A DNA stretch of 29,574 nt, taken from positions 1 through 29,574 of the forward strand of contig URCV01000018.1 of the NCBI GenBank assembly GCA_900546445.1. Reading direction: 5' to 3'. Source of the DNA: an uncultured Bacteroidales bacterium (lineage in GTDB: Bacteria; Bacteroidota; Bacteroidia; Bacteroidales; UBA932). The notes under the pieces are model-generated. The model ran no database searches. It saw nothing but the letters and a program-made list of their open reading frames with translations, and was not told the DNA's origin. Of the stretch, positions 1 through 6,425 are shown piece by piece. Every line of letters starts with the position of its first letter. Within the stretch, counting starts at the first letter, position 1. The translations under genes were made by a program, and so were the position numbers.

Positions 1-392
1 AAGACCCAGTTCCTGAAACGACAGCAGAAGACCGCATTACGTTCAATGCCGACGGTACTCTGGTAATCGATCTCGGAGAGGATTTGACAATTTATCACGA
101 TAATGGCTGGCGCACAATAGAGAAGGGGTGGTTTGAGGATGAAAAATGGATTATTGCAGGAGGAGAAACTTGGGCTGTGAAGTCAGACCCTACCGGAGTG
201 TTCGTTAAATTTGATAATGGTGGCTTCCCTCTAATGCTTGCAAGTAGCAATATTGAGGGTCCGGAATATAACCTCGGACTCGATGGACAGTGGACGGTTG
301 CCAGCATAAAAGAAGATGGAACGATTCGTTTGGAAATCTACCAGAACTTTAACAAACAGTGGTTTACCGTGTTCTTAAGCCCTGTTGAATAA
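1..392 (+). CDS. C-terminal end of a surface lipoprotein (5' truncated by window edge)
   Basis: The reading frame is open from the first bases of the window (first full codon at base 3, reading DPVPETTAEDRITF...) and stops with TAA at 390-392, so this is the last ~129 residues of a gene that begins outside the window. A TTG at base 84 is only an internal Leu codon, not a start. The protein is nearly identical to the C-terminus of the lipoprotein encoded at 583-2346, differing by six residues (E/K, D/N, N/K, K/N, S/G, I/V). It carries the same repeat motif: DRITF, DG, DLG, then NGGFPLMLA. By analogy with its downstream paralogue it is probably a surface-exposed Mfa-like lipoprotein with a glycan-binding-type C-terminal repeat. 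That function is inferred from the neighbouring GH16 gene, not shown directly. Confidence 0.8.
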   Translation, partial: DPVPETTAEDRITFNADGTLVIDLGEDLTIYHDNGWRTIEKGWFEDEKWIIAGGETWAVKSDPTGVFVKFDNGGFPLMLASSNIEGPEYNLGLDGQWTVASIKEDGTIRLEIYQNFNKQWFTVFLSPVE

Positions 393-395
393 AAT
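1..395 (+). repeat. Direct repeat, copy 1 (partner 1955-2349)
   Basis: Bases 1-395 match 1955-2349 with no insertion or deletion and about a dozen substitutions in the first 392 bases (~97% identity). Similarity stops three bases after the stop codon in both copies. The left limit of this copy is cut by the window edge. Confidence 0.9.
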
Positions 396-411
396 AGAAA
401 CAAGTAGGACA

Positions 412-570
412 ATGATGGAAAACAAAGTAAAAAACTACGAAGCGCCAAGTATTGAAATGCTTTCTATTTGCATTGAAGGAGTACTTTGCCTAAGTAGAAG
501 TTACAATTCGCAAGGATTGAAGGATTTTGATAGTGATGATGTAAATGATATTTCAGATGGTTGGTTTTAA
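412..570 (+). CDS. Small acidic peptide preceding a surface lipoprotein (52 aa)
   Basis: A 52-codon gene lies 19 bases after the upstream lipoprotein stop and 12 bases before the next lipoprotein start. ATG at 412 (followed by a second ATG at 415) is preferred over an in-frame TTG at 385, which would overlap the upstream gene. The product has no signal peptide or membrane segment. It has a YEAPSIEMLSI N-terminal motif, a central EGVLCLSRS segment with two cysteines (residues 20 and 26), and an Asp-rich tail ending DISDGWF. Short proteins of the form 'Y-x-x-P-x-I-E ... E-G-x-L-x-x-S ... acidic tail' are, to my recollection, common in Bacteroidales beside Mfa/fimbrillin-type lipoprotein genes. 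Their role is unknown to me. Placement suggests co-transcription with the lipoproteins. It could also be a secretion or maturation substrate, but nothing here proves that. Confidence 0.6.
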   Translation: MMENKVKNYEAPSIEMLSICIEGVLCLSRSYNSQGLKDFDSDDVNDISDGWF

Positions 571-582
571 AAGATGTCAATT

Positions 583-2346
583 ATGAACAAATTGAAAATA
601 TTTGCTGCATCAGCTATCGCTGCTATGGGATTAACTGCTTGTAACGAGGAAGTTAATAATTCTTTCGTAACGGTCCGTTTTAGCGCAGAGTCGTCTATGG
701 ATGATGGAACAAAGGCTTCTCTTACTCCTATGGATGATAAAACATTTGTTTCAGCTTGGGATAATGGAGATGTTCTAAGAGTGGACTATAAAAATGACAA
801 GGGCAGCGGAACGGTTTTGGCAAAATGGAATGACTCTTCAAAGTCTTTTGAAGCTACTTTGCCGGAATGTGTTGGATGTTGGGAGTATAATGCGGTGTAT
901 CCTGCGTCTGGAACGTCCGATGATTTGGGCTGGGGTTTTGCGCGTATACAGAAAGGGAATTCATACAATAGTAAGTATGACCTTATGAAAGGTGGCGCGA
1001 GTGCCGAAAATGCTAAGGCGGGAAAGACGTCAGATGGTAAGGATATTGTATTCAAAATGGATCGCCAGACAGCCATTATCTATTTTCATCTTAAGAGCGA
1101 ACTTGATGAGGAGGTAATTTCCGCTACCCTTAAGATGGATAAACCTATCGCAAGCGATAATGCCGGAATGGAGATGTGCAAAGATGAAATCACTATTACT
1201 TTCAAAGAAGGGACAGCTCCTAGGGCATCTGACTTTTGCATATGGTATAATATTCTTCCTGTAGAAAGTTCATTTATGAGCATTCATATAGAAACGGAAG
1301 GGCATACTCTCGATATTACTCGTAATTCTGACACGTCTTTTCTTCCCGGTAAGTTATATAAAACAGTCCTTAATGAGCCTAAATGGGTAAAGAAAGCGGA
1401 TTCTCCTGCGACGCTTAGCCAGACCGAAAATATCTTAATCTCTCAACCATGGAAACCTTATGATTTGATCTATTATGGAGGCGAAGGTGCGACTTATTGG
1501 GAGTGGAATACTGAAATCCCGGCATCTGCTGCAGACGATAGACTGACTTTTCATAAAGATGGTAAATTCGAACTGAATCTCGGAGCGAATACTAAAATTT
1601 TCAATGATATGGGTGAAGGCGGCATTCACCATGAAAAGATAGTTCCTACCGGTGAAGAAAAATGGTCCTATGAAAAAGAGGGCGAAGCTGAATTTATAGT
1701 ATTTTCAAATGGAGGCTTCCCTGGAATGCTTGCAGACAATGATGGAATCAACGGCAAATATGAGATTCGCAATGTGACGGCCAATCGATTTGAGCTTCAC
1801 TATTATCAGGCAGCACAGGGGCAATCTTTGTGCTTTGTATATGCTTCTGAGAATTATGTGAAGGAATCGGTAGTGAAGACTCTTTCCGGAAAGACGTTCA
1901 GGGTATCTGCATTTGGGTGGTGTGACTATGGTGACAATGCTTGGGAATATTTTAAAGACCCAGTTCCTGAAACGACAGCAGAAGACCGCATTACGTTCAA
2001 TGCCGACGGTACTCTGGTAATCGATCTCGGAAAGAATTTGACAATTTATCACGATAAAGGCTGGCGCACAATAGAGAATGGGTGGTTCGAGGATGAAAAA
2101 TGGATTATTGCAGGAGGAGAAACTTGGGCTGTAAAGTCAGACCCTACCGGAGTGTTCGTTAAATTTGATAATGGAGGCTTCCCTCTAATGCTTGCAAGTA
2201 GCAATATTGAGGGTCCGGAATATAACCTCGGACTCGATGGCCAGTGGACGGTTGCCGGCGTAAAAGAAGATGGAACGATTCGTTTGGAAATCTACCAGAA
2301 CTTTAACAAACAGTGGTTTACCGTATTCTTAAGCCCTGTCGAATAA
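583..2346 (+). CDS. Mfa/fimbrillin-like surface lipoprotein with two C-terminal repeats (587 aa)
   Basis: The start at 583 (MNKLKIFAASAIAAMGLTAC) gives a clean lipoprotein signal with lipobox LTAC and Cys20; ATG 574 would add only MSI. Residues ~27-270 resemble Mfa-like/fimbrillin-like domains: a KASLTP segment, then FVSAWDNGDVLRV, and a beta-rich pattern. Residues ~285-587 hold two divergent ~140-residue repeats. Each has a tryptophan-rich opening (YWEWN or WEYF), then ADDRLTF/AEDRITF, DG, a LNLG/DLG turn, an acidic EKW stretch and NGGFP-MLA. The last repeat is almost identical to the gene fragment at 1-392. The GH16 glucanase gene starts 13 bases downstream, so a beta-glucan-binding surface role is a reasonable inference; adhesion or a fimbria-like role is the alternative. 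Export to the outer surface is likely given the lipobox. Confidence 0.75.
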   Translation: MNKLKIFAASAIAAMGLTACNEEVNNSFVTVRFSAESSMDDGTKASLTPMDDKTFVSAWDNGDVLRVDYKNDKGSGTVLAKWNDSSKSFEATLPECVGCWEYNAVYPASGTSDDLGWGFARIQKGNSYNSKYDLMKGGASAENAKAGKTSDGKDIVFKMDRQTAIIYFHLKSELDEEVISATLKMDKPIASDNAGMEMCKDEITITFKEGTAPRASDFCIWYNILPVESSFMSIHIETEGHTLDITRNSDTSFLPGKLYKTVLNEPKWVKKADSPATLSQTENILISQPWKPYDLIYYGGEGATYWEWNTEIPASAADDRLTFHKDGKFELNLGANTKIFNDMGEGGIHHEKIVPTGEEKWSYEKEGEAEFIVFSNGGFPGMLADNDGINGKYEIRNVTANRFELHYYQAAQGQSLCFVYASENYVKESVVKTLSGKTFRVSAFGWCDYGDNAWEYFKDPVPETTAEDRITFNADGTLVIDLGKNLTIYHDKGWRTIENGWFEDEKWIIAGGETWAVKSDPTGVFVKFDNGGFPLMLASSNIEGPEYNLGLDGQWTVAGVKEDGTIRLEIYQNFNKQWFTVFLSPVE

Positions 2347-2349
2347 AAT
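1955..2349 (+). repeat. Direct repeat, copy 2 (partner 1-395)
   Basis: This is the second copy of the ~395-base repeat, exactly 1954 bases from copy 1. It encodes the last repeat domain of the lipoprotein at 583-2346. The substitutions split about evenly between silent and amino-acid-changing positions, which points to recent duplication or gene conversion followed by some divergence. Confidence 0.9.
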
Positions 2350-2359
2350 GTAAATTTGT

Positions 2360-3337
2360 ATGAAGATGAAGAATATGTTAATAACGGCTTTGACCACGCT
2401 TTGTTTAATTGCTTGTTCCGGAGAGGATCCTGTATATTGGTATGATGCTGGAGCTTCGGAAGGGGCTGCGGGCAGTGACATTCCATACTATCCGGAAAAG
2501 CCAGGTGGTCAAGATGCTCCTAAGGACGACGGCTTTACACCTACCGGTTATACTTTGGTATGGAGCGATGAATTTGACTCTCAGGCCAATCTATATTCCA
2601 AGTGGAACTTTGAGAAAGGCGGAGCCGGATGGGGAAATAACGAATTGCAATACTATTGCGAAAATGGTGTTTATGGACCTACCGGACAGCAAACGGCTTC
2701 GGTAAGCGATGGAACACTGAAAATTACGGCATACAAGGTTAAGTCTTCCGGCCAATCCGACAACCGCGAATACATTTCAGCACGTATGAATACTAAGGAG
2801 GGTTGGGAACACGGCTATATCGAGATGAGAGCTAAACTACCTGAGATTAAAGGGTGCTGGCCGGCTCTTTGGATGCTTCCGTTGGATGGCCCTTTTAATG
2901 TTATGGATGCGAGTGGTTGGGGCGGAGAGATAGATATTATGGAATATGTCCCGAATGACAATCCTAATAGAATCTATTTTTCTGCGCATTGCCACGACGC
3001 GACCCGAGCAGCTGGAAAAAATACCGGATATGTGGATCCGAAGACCGGGAAGAAGTATTCATATTGCCAATTCGGCAGCATTTCGACTCCTGGAGATTGG
3101 CATTGCTATGGAATGGAATGGACGGCAGAGTATATCCGAGGCTATATAGATGGTAAGGAGTTTTTTTATGCGCCAAATCCGCGTCCGACAGAGGTGTATC
3201 AATTTTCTTGGCCATTTAACCAGAAATTTTATCTCAAGCTGAATCTTGCAATCGGAGGAGACTGGGGAGGCGAAGTGGATGCGAACTTTACCCAAGCTAC
3301 TTACGAGATTGATTGGGTTAGAGTCTATCAAAAGTAA
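2360..3337 (+). CDS. GH16 laminarinase-type endo-beta-1,3-glucanase lipoprotein (325 aa)
   Basis: A glycoside hydrolase family 16 enzyme expected to cut beta-1,3 (or mixed beta-1,3/1,4) glucans such as laminarin or callose. The signal peptide ends in lipobox LIAC with Cys19, followed by a Gly/Pro/acidic linker to ~residue 60, so the enzyme is probably tethered at the outer membrane. The catalytic domain (~64-325) opens with LVWSDEFD and contains GGEIDIMEYV with the family ExDxxE residues E190, D192 and E195. It ends with the usual LNLAIGGDWGG and YEIDWVRVYQK segments. Length and motif order are complete. Start could also be ATG 2366. It follows the lipoprotein gene by 13 bases and ends before a strong terminator, so it is the last gene of the cluster. 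No SusC/SusD pair is visible; such genes could lie to the left of the window. Confidence 0.92.
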   Translation: MKMKNMLITALTTLCLIACSGEDPVYWYDAGASEGAAGSDIPYYPEKPGGQDAPKDDGFTPTGYTLVWSDEFDSQANLYSKWNFEKGGAGWGNNELQYYCENGVYGPTGQQTASVSDGTLKITAYKVKSSGQSDNREYISARMNTKEGWEHGYIEMRAKLPEIKGCWPALWMLPLDGPFNVMDASGWGGEIDIMEYVPNDNPNRIYFSAHCHDATRAAGKNTGYVDPKTGKKYSYCQFGSISTPGDWHCYGMEWTAEYIRGYIDGKEFFYAPNPRPTEVYQFSWPFNQKFYLKLNLAIGGDWGGEVDANFTQATYEIDWVRVYQK

Positions 3338-3346
3338 TATATCAAC

Positions 3347-3378
3347 AAAGCGGCTTGCATTCTGCAAGCCGCTTTTTG
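3347..3378 (+). terminator. Rho-independent terminator after the GH16 gene
   Basis: A 13-bp perfect stem (AAAGCGGCTTGCA with TGCAAGCCGCTTT, loop TTC) is followed by a short T-run, 9 bases after the GH16 stop. It sits between the convergent GH16 and ssrA genes and may also stop ssrA transcription, though its T-run on the - strand is weaker. Confidence 0.88.
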
Positions 3379-3400
3379 TAAAACTCCTAATATGAAGTAG

Positions 3401-3795
3401 TGGAGATGGAGGGACTCGAACCCTCGTCCAAACATTATACCCAATAGCTTTCTACACGTTTATTCTTCCTTTGGTTTTCGGGCGAGCCCTGCCGGAAGAC
3501 GGGCGAAGCTTCACCTTAGCCTTTAAGTCTTAGTGAGTTTTAAAGGCGTCCGCTCACGCATCCGGTTTGGATGATACCCCGTATGCTAAAAAGAACCGGC
3601 GAAAATCTTAGCGGGATATACGTCAGTACCGCAGCCTAGGCGATTCTGATTAATGCTCAATCTCTCTGAGATTAGCAAGCGTATGAATAATTGTAGTTGC
3701 CTACTAATTGTTTGGAAACTGATATTTGCGAGAGGGCTTCCGACTCTCGACGTGCTTACTACCGTCTACGATGCTGTCAAAACCAAAACATCCCC
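3401..3795 (-). ncRNA. ssrA: Transfer-messenger RNA (tmRNA)
   Basis: On the - strand the RNA starts GGGGAUG (from 3795) and ends CAUCUCC plus A (3408-3401). These ends pair into a 7-bp tRNA-like acceptor stem with one G-U pair. The 3' end holds a T-arm, GGTTCGAGTCC. The total of ~395 nt is normal for a bacterial one-piece tmRNA. tmRNA with SmpB rescues ribosomes stalled on broken mRNAs and adds a degradation tag. The resume codon after UAGUA gives the tag reading frame 3701-3672: G-N-Y-N-Y-S-Y-A-C-stop. The trailing bases after the discriminator are CTA, so CCA must be added after transcription. Its promoter is the box at 3807-3814. Confidence 0.93.
3672..3701 (-). CDS. tmRNA proteolysis-tag reading frame (GNYNYSYAC)
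   Basis: This is the internal open frame of ssrA, starting GGC right after the UAGUA that precedes resume codons in other tmRNAs, and ending in TAA after nine codons. It reads G-N-Y-N-Y-S-Y-A-C. Known Bacteroidales tags of the form GENNYALAA start in the same way but end in Ala-Ala. The frame one base later would give a 16-residue tag ending EH and does not fit the usual length or ending. Confidence 0.75.
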   Translation of the reverse strand, partial: GNYNYSYAC

Positions 3796-3806
3796 TAGTA
3801 GTTCTG

Positions 3807-3814
3807 CAAAGTTA
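3807..3814 (-). promoter_or_regulatory. ssrA promoter -7 box (TAACTTTG)
   Basis: A perfect Bacteroidota TAnnTTTG box reads toward ssrA, with its last base 11 nt before the mature 5' end. The region further upstream is very A/T-rich and shared with the divergent tRNA-Val promoter. No clear -33 TTTG is seen. Confidence 0.7.
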
Positions 3815-3842
3815 AAAATTTTTTAAAAATTTATCTAAAAAA

Positions 3843-3873
3843 TTTTGTTATTCAAAAAAAAGTAGTACCTTTG
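3843..3873 (+). promoter_or_regulatory. tRNA-Val promoter (TTTTG ... TACCTTTG)
   Basis: A -33 TTTG (within 3843-3847) is separated by 18 bases from a -7 box TACCTTTG (3866-3873). This is the canonical Bacteroidota sigma-factor (SigABfr-type) arrangement, lying 29 bases before tRNA-Val. Confidence 0.8.
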
Positions 3874-3902
3874 TAATCCCAAACAACGCGGGAACACAAT
3901 TA

Positions 3903-3977
3903 GGGAGCGTAGCTCAGTTGGTTCAGAGCGTCTGCCTTACAAGCAGAGGGTCGGGGGTTCGAATCCCTCCGCTCCCA
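3903..3977 (+). tRNA. tRNA-Val (anticodon TAC)
   Basis: The acceptor stem GGGAGCG pairs with CGCTCCC. The anticodon stem TCTGC/GCAGA closes the loop CTTACAA, giving anticodon TAC, which reads Val GTA and, with modification, other GTN codons. The T-arm GGGGGTTCGAATCCCTC is intact. It is 75 nt to the discriminator A; CCA is not encoded. Confidence 0.96.
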
Positions 3978-3979
3978 CG

Positions 3980-4015
3980 AAAAAGTCGACTAAAGAAATT
4001 TAGCCGACTTTTTTT
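3980..4015 (+). terminator. Bidirectional terminator between tRNA-Val and cls
   Basis: The hairpin AAAAAGTCGACTAAA / TTTAGCCGACTTTTT has one A-C mismatch, loop GAAA, and T-runs on both strands. It ends tRNA-Val transcription on + and the cardiolipin synthase gene, which stops at 4032, on -. Confidence 0.85.
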
Positions 4016-4031
4016 CATTTTATACTTTCTG

Positions 4032-5453
4032 TTAGAACAAAGTTCCGAAGAGGCGGGCGACGGGTTCCATTATCTTGCTGATGCGAGAACGGTGCTCCCA
4101 GCTTTCCTGGGTTATCAGGTCGCTGTCTGCCAGATCGTCGAGGAAGTAGTCGCGCAGCTCTTTGGTCACGCCGCCGTCGTAAATGATGGCCTGCACCTCG
4201 AAGTCGGTGTTGAAGCTGCGGTAGTCCAGATTGGCCGAGCCGATGGAGCAAACTTCGTCGTCGATGGCGAAGAATTTCGAATGCACGAAGCCCTTTTTAT
4301 AGAGGTAGACTTTCACTCCGGCATCCATCAGGGTGTCGATGTTCGAGTAACCGGCCCAAGCGACTACTATGTTGTCTCCACGTACCGGAATGAGGATTCT
4401 CACGTCTACTCCGCTGAGAGCCGCGACCTTGAGGGCAGTCATAATGGCCTGGTTAGGCAGGAGGTAAGGAGTGGAGATGTAGATGTATCTTTTAGCGTTG
4501 CCGATGGCGGCGAAGTAGGCCTGCATTATGTTGGCGTGAGGGGAGTCCGGCCCCGATGTCGCTATCTGCATAGGCAGTATGTTGTCGACGATAGGTGCTT
4601 GGAAGTATTTGATGTCGTAGAGAAGCTCTCCGTTAGATACGAAGGACCAGTCATTTACGAACACTGCGTTAAGCATGGTGACGGCCTTTCCTTCCACTCT
4701 AATCTGGGTGTCGCGCCATACTCCACGCTTGGTGCCGTAGAGATATCTGTCGGCGATGTTCATTCCTCCGGTGTAGCCTATTTTACCGTCGATAACGGTG
4801 ATTTTACGGTGGTTTCGGTAGTTCGACTTGTTAGCGAAGTGAGGTAGCCATACGGGCATATAGCAGTAGGCCTTGATGCCGGCCTTTTCCATTCGCTTCA
4901 CATCCCTTTTTCTGAGGGCGCGACTTCCCACGCAATCGTAGATGACTCTCACTTCCACACCTGCCTTGACCCTTTCTTCCAGAATCGCGAAAATCATCTC
5001 GAAAAGGTCGCCGCTTTCGAGTCCGAACACTTCGATGTGAATGAAATCACGGGCTTCTTTCAAATCCTTTAGCATTATCGGGAAGCAACCGTCTCCATTA
5101 TTCAATATCTTCAACTTGTTGTCTACGGTGAGCGCGGATTTGCCGTTGTTCAGCATAAGGGTGACGAAGTTCTTCACCATAAGTTCGGAGTAATTCTCTT
5201 TCGAGATCTCGTGGAGCTGTTTTTCGCAGATTTCATTGATATTCCGCGAGACGGTATCGTCCTTATAGCTGAAGGTCTTGCTCTTGCGCCAGCTCCTGCC
5301 GAAGAGGATGTATGCGATGATTCCTACGGCCGGGAGCATCAGGATGACCAGCATCCAGGCCAATGTCTCCGCCGGGTCGCGTCTTTCTTTCAAGACGACG
5401 TAAAATATAGCTATGACTAATGCTATGTAGACTAAGGTTATGATTGTCGACAT
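4032..5453 (-). CDS. cls: Cardiolipin synthase, phospholipase D superfamily (473 aa)
   Basis: Makes cardiolipin from phosphatidylglycerol at the inner membrane. The N-terminus has two hydrophobic segments (~3-21 and ~30-51) joined by the short KERRDPAET loop. Two HKD phospholipase D motifs follow: H215-K217-D222 (in NHRKITVIDG) and H391-K393-D398 (in VHSKFFAIDD), each followed by a Gly/Ser-rich turn and Asn. The length of 473 aa is normal for ClsA-type enzymes and both active sites look intact. The start ATG at 5453 gives a hydrophobic N-terminus typical of the family. It is a single gene: it diverges from the Stealth gene and ends against the tRNA-Val terminator. Substrate choice (for example a phosphatidylethanolamine-using variant) cannot be told from sequence. 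Confidence 0.93.
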   Translation of the reverse strand: MSTIITLVYIALVIAIFYVVLKERRDPAETLAWMLVILMLPAVGIIAYILFGRSWRKSKTFSYKDDTVSRNINEICEKQLHEISKENYSELMVKNFVTLMLNNGKSALTVDNKLKILNNGDGCFPIMLKDLKEARDFIHIEVFGLESGDLFEMIFAILEERVKAGVEVRVIYDCVGSRALRKRDVKRMEKAGIKAYCYMPVWLPHFANKSNYRNHRKITVIDGKIGYTGGMNIADRYLYGTKRGVWRDTQIRVEGKAVTMLNAVFVNDWSFVSNGELLYDIKYFQAPIVDNILPMQIATSGPDSPHANIMQAYFAAIGNAKRYIYISTPYLLPNQAIMTALKVAALSGVDVRILIPVRGDNIVVAWAGYSNIDTLMDAGVKVYLYKKGFVHSKFFAIDDEVCSIGSANLDYRSFNTDFEVQAIIYDGGVTKELRDYFLDDLADSDLITQESWEHRSRISKIMEPVARLFGTLF

Positions 5454-5494
5454 ATTACGATTTTAGAAAACTTTATGTACTGCGAATTCTTTGC

Positions 5495-5502
5495 CAAAGT
5501 CA
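5495..5502 (-). promoter_or_regulatory. Possible cls promoter -7 box (TGACTTTG)
   Basis: Seven of eight positions match TAnnTTTG, 41 bases before the cls start codon on the - strand. It is the best candidate in the 90-base divergent region with the Stealth gene. Confidence 0.4.
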
Positions 5503-5530
5503 TAGTATTCGGATTACAATAAAAAATTCG

Positions 5531-5538
5531 TAACTTCG
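5531..5538 (+). promoter_or_regulatory. Stealth-gene promoter -7 box (TAACTTCG)
   Basis: Seven of eight positions match TAnnTTTG and the box ends only 5 bases before ATG 5544. If used, the mRNA begins at or within a base or two of the start codon. Confidence 0.5.
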
Positions 5539-5543
5539 CCATT

Positions 5544-6425
5544 ATGGATATAGTGATTACATACGTTAATGGTTTGGACCCTGTGTGGCTCCAAAGTTAT
5601 GCAGAACATACGAAAGTTCCCATAATGACTAAAAGGTTCAGGGACTGGGGCTTCCTGCCATATCTTTTCAGGGGTATCGAGCAGAATATGCCTTTCGTTA
5701 GAAACGTTTATCTGGTAGTGTCCGGCGATTCCCAGGTCCCGGAATGGATTAATCGCGACCACGTAAAGGTAGTGCATCACGAAGACTTCGTTCCTAAAGA
5801 GTATCTTCCTACGTTCAACTGTAATCCTCTGGAGATGTATCTGCATCGTATAGAGGGTCTGGATGAGCATTTCCTCTATTTTAATGACGATATGTTCCCT
5901 ATGCTTCCGTGCACCGAGAGCGACTTTTTCCGAGACGGCAAATCCGTCATACATTTCTCCTCCCACAGAATCGTCGGCGGGAATATGTACAAGCAGATTT
6001 GCAAGAACTCCGATACTCTGGTACGGGATGTGTTGGGATTGGCCAGAAGAGGGAAGTTCATCCGTCCGCAGCACATCTGCTCGCCTATGCAGAAATCGCG
6101 TTGCGAGGAACTGTTCCAGAAGGTGGAGGAAAAGGTAAAGGCATCCATCTCCATCACCCGCACGGCAGATGACTATAACCAGTATATGTATCTGGATTAC
6201 CTTTATTATAAGGGGCTTATCGTAGATGAAAAGATATCTAACAAGCACATCTCGGTAGCGTTCAGTACCCCAGGTCAAGTGTCCAAGTTTATCAAGAAAC
6301 CGACCCGCAAGCTGGTGTGCATAAACGACGTGCATCTCGGAGAGAAGCACTATTTGTCTATGCGAAAGGCTATTACCGATGCCTTTGAGAGCCGTTTCCC
6401 GAACAAGTCGAAGTATGAACTCTAA
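5544..6425 (+). CDS. Stealth-family sugar-phosphate transferase (293 aa)
   Basis: Stealth proteins are hexose/hexosamine-1-phosphate transferases that build phosphodiester-linked surface polysaccharides such as capsules. The conserved blocks are recognisable in order. CR1 is DIVITYVNGLDPVW at residues 2-15. CR2 runs from RFRDWGFLPYLFRGIEQ (~31) through VPEWIN to the FNDDMF acidic motif (N114-D115-D116). A CR3-like DDYNQYMYLDYLYYKG lies near 195, and a CR4-like KLVCINDVHLG near 256. The length is normal and there is no signal peptide, so it is cytoplasmic or peripheral. Its stop overlaps the start of the GT2 gene by 11 bases, which implies translational coupling. Together they probably assemble or decorate a cell-surface glycan. 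Donor sugar and acceptor are unknown. Confidence 0.85.
   Translation: MDIVITYVNGLDPVWLQSYAEHTKVPIMTKRFRDWGFLPYLFRGIEQNMPFVRNVYLVVSGDSQVPEWINRDHVKVVHHEDFVPKEYLPTFNCNPLEMYLHRIEGLDEHFLYFNDDMFPMLPCTESDFFRDGKSVIHFSSHRIVGGNMYKQICKNSDTLVRDVLGLARRGKFIRPQHICSPMQKSRCEELFQKVEEKVKASISITRTADDYNQYMYLDYLYYKGLIVDEKISNKHISVAFSTPGQVSKFIKKPTRKLVCINDVHLGEKHYLSMRKAITDAFESRFPNKSKYEL

Noticed and set aside
84..392. A 102-residue gene starting at TTG 84
   Set aside because: The frame is open back to the window edge and matches the interior of the paralogous lipoprotein, so TTG 84 is an internal Leu codon.
3651..3700. Alternative tmRNA tag frame starting GCA (A-T-T-I-I-H-T-L-A-N...)
   Set aside because: It would give a 16-residue tag with an unusual end and shifts the UAGUA spacing; the GGC frame fits known tmRNAs better.
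3338..4031. CRISPR array or mobile-element remnant in the non-coding stretch
   Set aside because: The stretch is fully explained by a terminator, ssrA, tRNA-Val, their promoters and a second terminator; no spaced repeats are present.
3918..4847. 309-codon + strand reading frame starting inside tRNA-Val
   Set aside because: It runs antisense through the clearly real cardiolipin synthase gene and begins inside a tRNA and terminator; its protein has no recognisable motif.
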